In this document: in pieces, positions 55,678 through 64,000 of the stretch
How the letters are laid out: each line of letters begins with the position of its first letter
Numbering within the stretch: position 1 is the stretch's first letter
Source of the DNA: Pontivivens nitratireducens
GTDB taxonomy: Bacteria; Pseudomonadota; Alphaproteobacteria; Rhodobacterales; Rhodobacteraceae
Assembly (NCBI RefSeq): GCF_014235845.1
Contig: NZ_JACJUQ010000005.1
Location: forward strand, 62,001-126,000
Length of the DNA: 64,000 bases
Direction of reading: 5' to 3'
Translations under genes and position numbers: made by a program
Notes under the pieces: generated by a model
What the model saw: only the letters and a program-made list of their open reading frames with translations
What the model was told of the DNA's origin: nothing
The model's database searches: none

Positions 55678-57636
55678 TCACAGGTAATCTTCGCCGATGA
55701 CGACGCGCGGTTGGCCGCTGATCGCGCGACTGGCCTGCATACCGCTCATCACGGCGGATTCGACGCAGGTGGTGTTCAGTCCCGTGCGGATATGACATCC
55801 GGCAAGGAACAGGTTATCGAAACCGCTGCCATCTGCGGGCAGACGGTATTGCACCTGTCCGGCCGCCGCCCCGACGCAGCATTCGGAGGGATCGATATTG
55901 GCGCGAACATAGACCTGTTCCGGCGACAGAGGTTCAGGCGGGCGGGCGCACCAGGCGGTGGTGCCGTAATCGTCGATCCATTGGGTAAATTGCGCGGTAA
56001 CGTCGGCGTTTGCCACGGCCTGCGCATCCGTATGTGCAGGCGCGCTATACGCGGTAGAGGCATAGGCGCCGCAGAAATAATGGATGGACCCGGCCCCGCC
56101 CTCGACCGGCAAAAGCTGGCTCATGTCGGACCAGATATCGAACCGCTCAGGCCCCGCGACGGTGGCGGGGCGATCGTCCCAGCCCAGTTCGCTGGTGGTC
56201 TGTGGCAGCCAGACCTGTGCTGCCAGCGTCGGGATCAGCCCGGTATTTTCGACCATATCCGCGAAGGGGCCGCGCTGTGCAATCAATTCCCGCGCCAGAC
56301 CGGGTTCGTCCGGGTTGAGCTGCTTGTACCCGCCCATTGCGATGCCGAGGATCACCTTGTCGAAATCCTGGCCCCTCTTCAGGATGACCTCCTCCGTCGG
56401 ATAGGGGGGGGACCAATGGTTTTCGAAATCGACACCGGCTTTGGCCATTGCCTCGCCATCCTCGATCTGCTCCCAATAGGGATGCGCGGGCCAAGTGGGC
56501 ACGCCGTCGATGACCTTGGTTGGCCGGTAGTCGCCCAAGGTCCGCGCCTGCCGTGCCAGAGTGATACGGGCGATGGAGTTTTCGGCGGCGTCCAGATGCA
56601 GGCCTGTCGTCTTGTGAAAGAAGTTCACCTTTACCCCCCGCGCGCGCAGGACGTCATATATCGGGGCGACGGCCACCTCCGCCATGCCGGCCTTGACCGT
56701 GAACATCACCGATTCCTTGTAGGTGGTGATGATCCGCAGGATTACCCGCAGCGCCGTGCCTGTGCCCACGGACGGGCGATTGTGGTCGCCCTCAAGATAC
56801 CAGAAACAACAATCGTAGATCGCCCTCACAGGTGATGTGGTCTCGACGATCTTCGGGTCGGCGCCATGATTCTTGAGCCACTGGCGAAACTCGATCTCGT
56901 TCAGGTCGTCCAGGCTCTTGCCGCAAATCAGCACGTCCCAGGTGATGCCCGCAGCGAAGGTCGCGCCCAGATGCAGAAGATCCCTGAACAGATCGCCCAG
57001 CGGCAGGCTGCGCTGTCTTCTCGGGCGGAAGGACTCCCGAACCTCACGCAGATGTACCAGCGCCTCGGTATCGGAGCCCTCGGGCGCCTCGATCTTTTGC
57101 GCGGCACAGCCCAGATCGACGTCCTCTCTGGCCACGGCGCTATGTGTCGGATCGGTGTCGTCCTCGAAGGTGGCATGCAGAAGTTGTTTGAGCAGGGAGG
57201 CCAGTTGACTGAGCATTCCACGGATCGACAGGTTCAATTCACCCGAGCCACGCTCATCGCTATTCGTCGGCCATTCGATATTGCAGAAATCCCAGGAGCC
57301 ATCGGACGATTGCGTCCATAACGGGGTGAAGTTCTGTGGCTCGAACGCGTCGAGACCCGTTTGAAACGGGCAGTTTTCCGGGCGGTCCCATTCGGCATAT
57401 ATCTCACGCAACATCGACCAGGCATTGTCGTAGCAGCCGAACCAGAAATGCAGGCCGTGTTCCAGAATGCGGTTGTGATCGTCGCGGCCCGTGGCACATT
57501 TTCCGCCGAGCCGCCAACCCATCTGCCAGATTTCCACATCGTATCGCCGCCGTAGTTCGGGTGTGGCGCTCAGATGCCATGCTGCGGTCAATGCGCCGAA
57601 TCCTCCCCCAAGGATCGCGATCTTCTCTTTCTCCAT
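55678..57636 (-). CDS. FAD-dependent oxidoreductase (amine-oxidase/desaturase fold), copy 2
   Basis: A 652-residue flavoprotein, paralogue of the gene at 52737-54665: GGGFGA (10-15), GWRLGGKCATGR (40-51), LEHGLHFWFGCY (58-69), and a C-terminal FLAGCHIRTGLNTTCVESAVMSG that binds FAD. Start at 57636, ten bases after the cyclase stop; the longer frame from 57717 runs inside the cyclase. Sandwiched between the cyclase and decarboxylase-like gene, so all three are co-expressed. Confidence 0.82.
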   Translation of the reverse strand: MEKEKIAILGGGFGALTAAWHLSATPELRRRYDVEIWQMGWRLGGKCATGRDDHNRILEHGLHFWFGCYDNAWSMLREIYAEWDRPENCPFQTGLDAFEPQNFTPLWTQSSDGSWDFCNIEWPTNSDERGSGELNLSIRGMLSQLASLLKQLLHATFEDDTDPTHSAVAREDVDLGCAAQKIEAPEGSDTEALVHLREVRESFRPRRQRSLPLGDLFRDLLHLGATFAAGITWDVLICGKSLDDLNEIEFRQWLKNHGADPKIVETTSPVRAIYDCCFWYLEGDHNRPSVGTGTALRVILRIITTYKESVMFTVKAGMAEVAVAPIYDVLRARGVKVNFFHKTTGLHLDAAENSIARITLARQARTLGDYRPTKVIDGVPTWPAHPYWEQIEDGEAMAKAGVDFENHWSPPYPTEEVILKRGQDFDKVILGIAMGGYKQLNPDEPGLARELIAQRGPFADMVENTGLIPTLAAQVWLPQTTSELGWDDRPATVAGPERFDIWSDMSQLLPVEGGAGSIHYFCGAYASTAYSAPAHTDAQAVANADVTAQFTQWIDDYGTTAWCARPPEPLSPEQVYVRANIDPSECCVGAAAGQVQYRLPADGSGFDNLFLAGCHIRTGLNTTCVESAVMSGMQASRAISGQPRVVIGEDYL

Positions 57637-57646
57637 GCGGATGCCC

Positions 57647-60600
57647 TCAGGGATCTTGCAGCCAGACCGGAATGGGCCGACCGACAGCCTCGGTAAAGTT
57701 CGTGAAGACCTCGGCATCGCTGACGAGGTGCATTTGTCGTGCCAATCTGGCAGCGTCGGCCAGCATTTCAGTGCGTTTCGATACGTTCGTCTGGTCGAAG
57801 GCGCTGTGGAACATGGCGGCTGGTTTCGCGACGGGCATCTTCAGCGCGAACCGGCGCAAGACCTTGCGCGCACGCGCGGCCGCTGCTGCGTCGTCCAGCA
57901 GGGTCGTGGCACAACACAGCCAACGCAATGCATTGCACAGATGCCACGCGCCGGGCGGGCTCTTCTCCGCTATATCCAGCGCAAGGTGGGCGCGCTGGCG
58001 GGCCAGCGCCGTCTCACCCATAAGGACATCGGCCAGCGCCAGCGTGCACAATGCAAATGTCTCGTCCGCCTTGTTGAGCTGTGGATGTGCGACCAGTCCC
58101 GCCAGCGCCTTGTGTGCCTCGATCGGGACGGGTTCTCCGCCGGACAGCGCGGCACCGATCCGGGCTGTCTTGACCCAGACACGGATCTGGGCGCTGACGC
58201 GGCTGTCCAGCCCGGATTCCAGTTCGCCCAATGCGGGGTCGTCGCTGCGCAATTTTCCCCGTGTTAGGCGCGAATGAATGTCTGTCGCGACGCTCTGCCG
58301 CCAGCGACCGCGCGCGCCCAGTTCACCGTACAGCCGGATTGCGTCGCGGGCCGCCGGATCGGCGCGAAGCCAGTCGCCCCGGCCTGAATACAGGACCAGC
58401 GCGACCAGTGACGTAAAGGCTCTGTCATGCGGATCGCCCCCGGCCAAGGCGGTGCGTTTGGCATATCCGGCATAGGTATCCGCGAGTTTCGGCAATCGGC
58501 TTGTCTCGAACCCGATGGATAGGGCGGTATAGCCCGCGACCATTTCGCGCGTCAGCCCGACCCGTTCCGCTATGTTGAGCGATTTCAGCGTGTGCAGCAG
58601 AACGTCACCCAATTCGCCTTCGAAATAGGCGATTTCGGCCAGATCCTTGTGTGCGCTCGCGGCCATTGCAGCATAGGGGATCGTTGCGGGCGTCGCGCGC
58701 CCTCTGACCCGGTGCAGCACCTGCCGGGCAAGCGCGGGAAAAAGTTGCAGCGTCTTGATCACCACGCTGTGCGATTGCGGGTGCCCCATCGCGGTCAGCG
58801 CCTCGGACAATCGGGCCTCGGCCATTCGCAATTCGACCGCCTCCAACGCGGCGGAGCCTTCGGTCATCAACAGCTCGATTCTGCGGCGCATCGGAAGGGT
58901 TATTCCGTTGCGCTGCGCGATCAGACGCGCGTGCGAGGCGTGGGCGATGGCCTCGTCATGGGCGAAAAGGGCGCTTGCATTCCGGGCAAGGCGTTCATGG
59001 CAGGCTAAGGCCTTCTGCGCCTGATCCGCCCCGGCCCAGTGACGGGCCGCATCGGCGAGGTCGTCCTGCCCGCACCGTTCGGCCAGATGCCGGTGCAGCC
59101 TGCGCCGCGCGGCGAAGGGGAGGGCGCTGTACGAAACCTCCCGCACCAGATCGTCGCGAAAGGCGAACTGGCCGGGCTCGACTTCCCGCAGAAACTCCCG
59201 CTGCAACAGCGAGGCAAGCGCGTCTTCGATAGGCGCAAGAGGCGGCGCGTCCGGCAGGGCGGCGATGTCAGGGGCGCTGAAACGCTGTCCCAACAGGCTG
59301 GCAATCGACAGGACCTGTCGTTCCACCGGGTTGCATGTGTCGAGCCGGGTCGCCGCCAGTTCGCGCAGCGTCGCGGGCGACATGCTGCGCAGTTCCGGGT
59401 CCGCAGGCTCCGCCGTAGGCAGTCGCAATGCGCCGCCCGTCATCCTCAGCCGCCCGCTTTCGCTCAGATCGCGAACGAGTTCCCTTAGGAACAGCGGGTT
59501 GCCGCCGCTGCGCCGAAACAGATCCCGCACGGTATCGGGTTCGCATGCAGGCGCGTTCATCAAGCGGCAAATTGCGCGATCGACGCCGTCCAGGTCGAGA
59601 GGTTCGATTGCGAAGCCCCCCTCGGACGGTGGAGCCGCCTCGTCGGTGCGGACCGCAATCACCACCCGCACCCCGTCACGTGCGACACGTTCCAGCATCG
59701 CGGCGGAACTTCGGTCGAGGCACTGCGCATCGTCCAGGGCGATCAGCAAAGGTGGCAGGTTGGCCAGATCATGCAGGATCAGCTGGCTCAGGGCGGATTC
59801 CAGAAGGGATTGTTGTGGCTCCCCGCTGGGGACGGGCGCTTGCGTCACGGTCGGTGGGGAGATCAGATCACGCAGCGGGACGAACTGTCGCAAGGCCGTG
59901 ATCTGGGCTGCCGTAAACTGTGGCGCATCGTGAAAGGATGACACCAGCTCCGCCGCGATCCGCGCGATGCCTTCATATGCCAGTTGTGCCCCGTCGGGAC
60001 GCAGGGCCGGACGAACGACACGCCAGCCGGTGGCCTGTGCGATGGCGCAAAGCCCGCGCATATGTTCCGATCGCCCGATCCCCCTGGGTCCGCTGAGGAC
60101 ATGAACCGGGTGCGGCAATCGCGGGTCCGTCAGCCAATGGCTCAACGGTGAGGTGAGCGTCAGATCGTTCGCGGGCGACATATCCCGGATCCGGGCAATG
60201 GCTACGGGATCGGACCAGCCCTTTACCGAGAGAGGCGGCAGCGGCTGGGTGTCGATTGCCACGCCCGCACGCTCCGCTGTTGCTGCATCGACCAGAGGCG
60301 CGTCCGTCGCGGCCTGCATCAAACGGGTGGCGAGGGAACTGGGCCATCCGATGGCGGAGACGGTTCGCGTGGTGCGCGTTCCATGACGGCTCAGGAACAT
60401 CCGGCCATCGGCCACACCCACCGGACATCCGAGCTTCGGATCCGCCATGATGGAGACAGCAGCCCGCATCGCGCGCAATTCGCGCCCCGATGGCCCAAGC
60501 GGTGGCAGCCCGAACACGATGTGGAGCACCGTGCCTTTCTCCTCGGCCATCATGTTGACGGGAACGCCGGCCCAGGGCTCGATATGGCGGAAAATCCGGC

Positions 60601-61294
60601 CGAGACGCTCGGCAACCTGATCGGCGCGGTATTCTTCGGCATGGGCACCTGCCGTCAGATCGCATGACAGAACCGTCAGATCGCGAAACGTCGATGTGCC
60701 GTCCTCACCGGTGATCCGGGTCCAGACGCGGGTCAGCGGTGTCCGATCATGTCGGGGCGCAACGCGGGTCTGGTCCTGTTCGCCAGCAGATGGGCGGCGC
60801 AATTCACTCAATATGGTCGCGCCGGGTGCTGCGCTGGAGTTCAGGCGTGCAGCAGTCGCCGCCGCAGGGCCCGTTGCCAGCCAGATCTCGTCCGTGCCGG
60901 CATGGGTGTAACGGTCGATACCGGCACGACCGGAGGCGACGCTGATGCGGCATCGTATCTGATCGGGCAATTCGCTGTGGATGATCCGTGCGGTGTCATG
61001 CGCGGTGACGTCCATTCCGGCGCCTGGCCAGACCGCCATGACGGCATCACCGGCGAATCCGGCGATCAATCCGCCCCTGGCTTCGACGGTGCGGATGATC
61101 GTGTCGAAGAATGTTTCCAGAACAGAGGACAGGATTTCCGCACCTTGCGGGCCCTGCTTCGACAGGTTCGCGGCCAAGCCGGAAAACCCGACAAGATCGG
61201 CCTGCAGGACGGTTGCAGCGTCCCACATGATGCTGAATGTTTCTACATCGTCATGCTTTTGTAGATCCGAACCGTCCATTGGTATCCACCGCAT
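57647..61294 (-). CDS. Soluble-adenylyl-cyclase-like protein: two cyclase domains, P-loop ATPase, helical tail
   Basis: A 1215-residue cytoplasmic protein. Domain 1 (about 27-165) is a class III nucleotide cyclase with both metal aspartates, Asp33 (ADLVGFS) and Asp83 (AGDAVMAVW). Domain 2 (about 205-370) is a second cyclase fold with Asp212 but EEKG (251-254) instead of the second metal site; Arg324 of the transition-state pair is kept while the asparagine is Ser320. A STAND-type ATPase follows with Walker A GPRGIGRS (lysine changed to Arg408) and Walker B LLIALDD (516-522), then TPR-like helices from about 730. AGGGGG ribosome site at 61294. The order matches human ADCY10. Confidence 0.85.
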   Translation of the reverse strand: MRWIPMDGSDLQKHDDVETFSIMWDAATVLQADLVGFSGLAANLSKQGPQGAEILSSVLETFFDTIIRTVEARGGLIAGFAGDAVMAVWPGAGMDVTAHDTARIIHSELPDQIRCRISVASGRAGIDRYTHAGTDEIWLATGPAAATAARLNSSAAPGATILSELRRPSAGEQDQTRVAPRHDRTPLTRVWTRITGEDGTSTFRDLTVLSCDLTAGAHAEEYRADQVAERLGRIFRHIEPWAGVPVNMMAEEKGTVLHIVFGLPPLGPSGRELRAMRAAVSIMADPKLGCPVGVADGRMFLSRHGTRTTRTVSAIGWPSSLATRLMQAATDAPLVDAATAERAGVAIDTQPLPPLSVKGWSDPVAIARIRDMSPANDLTLTSPLSHWLTDPRLPHPVHVLSGPRGIGRSEHMRGLCAIAQATGWRVVRPALRPDGAQLAYEGIARIAAELVSSFHDAPQFTAAQITALRQFVPLRDLISPPTVTQAPVPSGEPQQSLLESALSQLILHDLANLPPLLIALDDAQCLDRSSAAMLERVARDGVRVVIAVRTDEAAPPSEGGFAIEPLDLDGVDRAICRLMNAPACEPDTVRDLFRRSGGNPLFLRELVRDLSESGRLRMTGGALRLPTAEPADPELRSMSPATLRELAATRLDTCNPVERQVLSIASLLGQRFSAPDIAALPDAPPLAPIEDALASLLQREFLREVEPGQFAFRDDLVREVSYSALPFAARRRLHRHLAERCGQDDLADAARHWAGADQAQKALACHERLARNASALFAHDEAIAHASHARLIAQRNGITLPMRRRIELLMTEGSAALEAVELRMAEARLSEALTAMGHPQSHSVVIKTLQLFPALARQVLHRVRGRATPATIPYAAMAASAHKDLAEIAYFEGELGDVLLHTLKSLNIAERVGLTREMVAGYTALSIGFETSRLPKLADTYAGYAKRTALAGGDPHDRAFTSLVALVLYSGRGDWLRADPAARDAIRLYGELGARGRWRQSVATDIHSRLTRGKLRSDDPALGELESGLDSRVSAQIRVWVKTARIGAALSGGEPVPIEAHKALAGLVAHPQLNKADETFALCTLALADVLMGETALARQRAHLALDIAEKSPPGAWHLCNALRWLCCATTLLDDAAAAARARKVLRRFALKMPVAKPAAMFHSAFDQTNVSKRTEMLADAARLARQMHLVSDAEVFTNFTEAVGRPIPVWLQDP

Positions 61295-61403
61295 CTGCCC
61301 CCTGTGCGCGATTCACGTCCCTGACGTTCCGGTGCACCTCTCGACCGATAGCAGAAAAGCGCCGTTCATGTATGCAAAATGCGAACATCGTCTCTGGCGG
61401 GAA

Positions 61404-61415
61404 TGTCACGTGACA
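61404..61415. promoter_or_regulatory. Candidate operator between cyclase and cpdB genes
   Basis: A 12-base perfect palindrome, TGTCACGTGACA, in the 178-base divergent gap, 57 bases before the cpdB start and 109 before the cyclase start. Confidence 0.5.
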
Positions 61416-61472
61416 GTCGTGTAGCGGAGGTATTCAATCGGGCAACCAGTCACTTTCGCGAAAGGCATTCAC

Positions 61473-63428
61473 ATGACCGCAACATTCAACATCAGCCGGC
61501 GGACCCTTTTGGCCAGCGCAGGTGCGCTGGTGGTCCTGCATCCCTTTTCGGCCATGGCGCAGGGCCGTCAGGCGCATTTGCGCATCATGTCCACGACAGA
61601 TTTGCACGTGCATGTGTACCCTTACGACTATTACGCGGATCGTCAGGTGGATACGGTCGGGCTCGCCCGGACGGCCAGCCTGATCGAGGGCATTCGCGCC
61701 GAGGCGACGAACACCGTTCTGGTGGACAATGGCGATTTCCTGCAAGGCAATCCGATGGGCGACTACATGGCCTATGAGAAGGGCCTCTCCGACGGGGACG
61801 TGCATCCCGTCATCACGGCGATGAACACCCTGGGCTATGACGCCGCGACGCTGGGCAATCACGAGTTCAACTACGGGCTGGATTTCCTGATGAAGGCGGT
61901 TGCCGGCGCGCAATTCCCCATCGTGTCCGCCAATGTGGCGAAGGGTGAGCTGGGCGCGACCCCGCAGGCCGACGATCATCTGGTGCCGCCCTACACGATT
62001 GTGGAGCGTGCCGTGACCTTGGGCGACGGCACGACGGAAACCGTCAGGATCGGGCTGATCGGCCTGTTGCCACCGCAAATCATGAACTGGGATCGCCGCC
62101 ATCTGGAGGGCAAGGCCAACACCCGTGACATCCTGCAAGCTGCCCGCGCCTTCGTGCCTGAAATCCGCGAACAGGGGGCCGATCTGGTGGTCGCGTTGAG
62201 CCATTCGGGCATCTCGACCGAGGCGCATACGGACGGGATGGAAAACGCCTCGCTCTACGTGGCGGGAATCGACGGGATCGACGCGGTCGTGACCGGGCAC
62301 CATCACCTCGTCTTTCCGGGTGAGGATTATTCGGGCGAAGGCATCGGCCAGGACACCCTGATGGGCAAGCCTGCCGTGATGGCCGGTTTCTGGGGCAGCC
62401 ATATGGGGCTGATCGACCTGATGCTGGAGCATGAGGCCGGTGAATGGCGGGTCGTGAACTCCACCACCGAGGCGCGGCCGATCTATTCCCGGGTGGAGCG
62501 TGAGGTCGAACCGCTGGTCGAAAGTTTCGAGCCGGTGCTCGCCGCCACCGCGCAGGAGCATGAGGAGACCCTTGCCTATATCCGGCGGGCCGTTGGGGAA
62601 ACGGCGGCACCGCTGCATTCCTATTTCGCGCTGGTCGCGGACGATCCCTCCGTTCAGATCGTCAGCCAGGCTCAGACCTGGTATATCGAGCAGATGATGA
62701 AGGGAACGGAGTGGGAGGGCCTGCCGATCCTGTCCGCCGCCGCACCGTTCAAGGCGGGCGGCCGTGGAGGGCCGGATTATTACACCGATGTGCCGGTCGG
62801 CCCTGTCGCGATCAAGAACGTCTCGGATCTGTATCTGTACCCCAACACCGCCCGTGCCGTTCTGATCAACGGGGCAACGGTCAAGGAGTGGTTGGAGCGT
62901 TCCGCCGCGATGTTCAATCAGGTCGCGCCGGGCGCGCAGGACGCCACGCTGATCAACCCCGACATGCCGTCCTATAACTTCGACGTCATGGACGGGGTCG
63001 AGTATCAGATCGATCTCAGCCAGCCTGCGAAATATGACCGTGACGGCGCAATCGTGAACCCGGACGCCAACCGTATCGTGAATCTGACCTATCAGGGCGC
63101 GCCGATTGACCCGGCACAGAAGTTTGTTGTGGCAACGAATAACTACCGCGCGGGCGGCGGCGGCAATTTCCCCGGGGCGGACGGTTCGACGACGATCTTC
63201 GTCGGGCCGGACACCAACCGCGATGTGATCGTGCGCTATATCGTCGATCAGGGGACCATTGACCCCAAGGCTGACGCGAACTGGACCTTCGCCCCCATGC
63301 CGGACACCACCGTTCTGTTCGACACAGGCCCCGCGGGGGCGGAGCATATGGACTCCGTGACCGGTGTGAACATCGAAGCGGCCGGAGAGGGCGACGACGG
63401 CTTCGCGCGCTATCGCATCACGCTGTAA
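61473..63428 (+). CDS. cpdB: 2',3'-cyclic-nucleotide 2'-phosphodiesterase/3'-nucleotidase
   Basis: A 651-residue periplasmic enzyme with a Tat-type leader (ISRRTLLAS, 7-15, ending AMAQ at 30). The metallophosphoesterase domain has TTDLHVHV (Asp43, His45), DNGD (Asp85, Asp88), LGNHEFNYG (129-135), SHSGI and GHHH. The C-terminal nucleotidase domain binds the base. It scavenges phosphate and nucleosides from RNA breakdown products. It diverges from the cyclase gene but is in another compartment. Confidence 0.88.
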   Translation: MTATFNISRRTLLASAGALVVLHPFSAMAQGRQAHLRIMSTTDLHVHVYPYDYYADRQVDTVGLARTASLIEGIRAEATNTVLVDNGDFLQGNPMGDYMAYEKGLSDGDVHPVITAMNTLGYDAATLGNHEFNYGLDFLMKAVAGAQFPIVSANVAKGELGATPQADDHLVPPYTIVERAVTLGDGTTETVRIGLIGLLPPQIMNWDRRHLEGKANTRDILQAARAFVPEIREQGADLVVALSHSGISTEAHTDGMENASLYVAGIDGIDAVVTGHHHLVFPGEDYSGEGIGQDTLMGKPAVMAGFWGSHMGLIDLMLEHEAGEWRVVNSTTEARPIYSRVEREVEPLVESFEPVLAATAQEHEETLAYIRRAVGETAAPLHSYFALVADDPSVQIVSQAQTWYIEQMMKGTEWEGLPILSAAAPFKAGGRGGPDYYTDVPVGPVAIKNVSDLYLYPNTARAVLINGATVKEWLERSAAMFNQVAPGAQDATLINPDMPSYNFDVMDGVEYQIDLSQPAKYDRDGAIVNPDANRIVNLTYQGAPIDPAQKFVVATNNYRAGGGGNFPGADGSTTIFVGPDTNRDVIVRYIVDQGTIDPKADANWTFAPMPDTTVLFDTGPAGAEHMDSVTGVNIEAAGEGDDGFARYRITL

Positions 63429-63459
63429 CGCGCGACCTCCCGCGCGGTGCGTCTACGGA

Positions 63460-63475
63460 TGTCCCGCGCGGGACA
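63460..63475. other. 16-base perfect palindrome downstream of cpdB
   Basis: TGTCCCGCGCGGGACA, 31 bases after the cpdB stop. As RNA it gives a 6-bp stem with a CGCG loop and no following T-run; possible weak terminator or protein site. Confidence 0.45.
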
Positions 63476-63529
63476 GCCTGCTCTGTGTGGAAATCTGGTC
63501 AAATATCGCAGAATAGCTTACTTTTGTCC

Positions 63530-63556
63530 TCCCGCCCGCCAGTGAGGCGGGCGGGA
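63530..63556. terminator. 11-bp GC hairpin between convergent genes
   Basis: TCCCGCCCGCC (63530-63540) pairs exactly with GGCGGGCGGGA (63546-63556), loop AGTGA, 14 bases beyond the stop of the leftward gene, with CTTTT to its left and AAAG to its right. Likely bidirectional terminator. Confidence 0.65.
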
Positions 63557-63569
63557 AAGTGTAATGCTG

Positions 63570-64000
63570 CTATTCGTTTGTCGCTGCCTCGCCCTTGATT
63601 AGGTTCTGGAAAATCGCCAACGGACTGCTCTCGTTCTCTTCGGGAGCGGTCCTGCCAGACGCGATATTGCGGCAGGTCAGCACGGTTGAGGAGGAAAGCG
63701 TTTCACACCGTTCCAACGCCAGGGCCAACTGACCGGCATCTTCCAGCAATACGGCAGAGGAAACCCTGATCGGTTGGGCGCTATCGGGGCCATAAGCACG
63801 TTCGACCCGGGCTGCGATATTCTCGGCAAAGCGAGGGTTGCCGGTGCGTATCTCCTCCGCAGCCCAAGGGCCGGCGACATATAACCCGATGACGGCATCC
63901 TCGGGCAATCGGCGCATTGTGTCGCGCATCCGGCGTTGTTCGTCCGCCGCGAGATAGCTCATGGCGAGAGCATGCACCCCCCCCGGGTGCGGTGTGCCCG
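63570..64000 (-). CDS. Unknown protein, C-terminal part only (runs off the window)
   Basis: The reading frame is open to the edge, so this is probably the C-terminal 140 or so residues of a longer protein; a GTG at 63977 is the first possible internal start. Visible features are LPEDAVIGLYVAGPWAAEEI, a region rich in charged residues and two cysteines spaced by ten residues (CETLSSSTVLTC) near the end. No family is recognised. An eight-C run at 63977-63984 lies in the frame just upstream of the GTG. Confidence 0.55.
   Translation of the reverse strand, partial: GTPHPGGVHALAMSYLAADEQRRMRDTMRRLPEDAVIGLYVAGPWAAEEIRTGNPRFAENIAARVERAYGPDSAQPIRVSSAVLLEDAGQLALALERCETLSSSTVLTCRNIASGRTAPEENESSPLAIFQNLIKGEAATNE

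Noticed and set aside
61303-61317. Crp-like site TGTGC-N5-TCACG upstream of the cyclase gene
   Set aside because: The spacer is one base short of the N6 needed for a Crp dimer and two outer positions differ.
52668-61416. TGACAG present both at 52669 and 61411 as a shared regulatory half-site
   Set aside because: A 6-mer shared by two gaps is expected by chance and at 52669 it overlaps the -35 hexamer; no second half-site is present there.
61473-63428. CpdB as the enzyme that breaks down cAMP made by the neighbouring cyclase
   Set aside because: The family cuts 2',3'-cyclic nucleotides and 3'-nucleotides, and this protein has a Tat leader, so it works in the periplasm and not on cytoplasmic 3',5'-cAMP.

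Overview
The window is high-GC bacterial chromosome. Dense operons with 4-base ATGA overlaps, several branched-chain-type (LIV) ABC transporters, TAXI-TRAP transport, urtABCDE and large CoA-catabolism clusters point to an alphaproteobacterium of the Rhodobacteraceae/Roseobacter kind. This is inferred from gene content; no rRNA, tRNA, insertion sequence or CRISPR array was seen.

Layout. (1) 24-7184: a LIV-type ABC transporter with a Tat-exported binding protein, in line with acetyl-CoA synthetase, closed by a terminator; then a small I78-type lipoprotein. (2) 7653-15752: an acyl-CoA degradation island. An IclR regulator and an SDR diverge from an operon of acyl-CoA dehydrogenase, thioesterase, DUF35/thiolase-fold pair, ADP-forming acyl-CoA synthetase, hotdog hydratase and crotonase. 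An unassigned membrane permease-like gene follows (15769-17199). (3) 17196-31003: a LysR regulator and CaiB-type CoA-transferase diverge from a TAXI-TRAP transporter, a two-subunit CoA-transferase, two acyl-CoA dehydrogenases, a CitE/HpcH lyase, an HTD2/MaoC-type hydratase, a nitronate-monooxygenase-like flavoprotein and an MmgE/PrpD protein. The set resembles itaconate/C5-dicarboxylate degradation loci. (4) 31060-33529: two GntR regulators and an AbrB-type membrane protein. (5) 33731-41052: a LacI-regulated sugar/osmolyte ABC importer with a cytoplasmic (alpha/alpha)6-barrel glycoside hydrolase; its two permeases carry unusual additions. (6) 41446-51540: the urea transporter urtABCDE followed by a second five-gene LIV-type transporter. 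(7) 51935-63428: a Crp-type regulator, two paralogous FAD oxidoreductases, an acetoacetate-decarboxylase-like protein and a 1215-residue protein built like eukaryotic soluble adenylyl cyclase (two cyclase domains, P-loop ATPase, long helical tail), then a Tat-exported CpdB-type nucleotidase. A partial unknown gene runs off the right edge.

The most unusual block is region 7. Cyclase, FAD oxidoreductase and decarboxylase-like protein form one tight operon facing a second copy of the oxidoreductase and a Crp-family protein whose cyclic-nucleotide pocket looks intact. It reads as a self-contained cyclic-nucleotide-controlled redox module of unknown substrate. Region 3 is the best candidate for a definable pathway. 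A recurring structural theme is that all five periplasmic binding-protein genes are followed by a GC-rich hairpin before the first permease gene.
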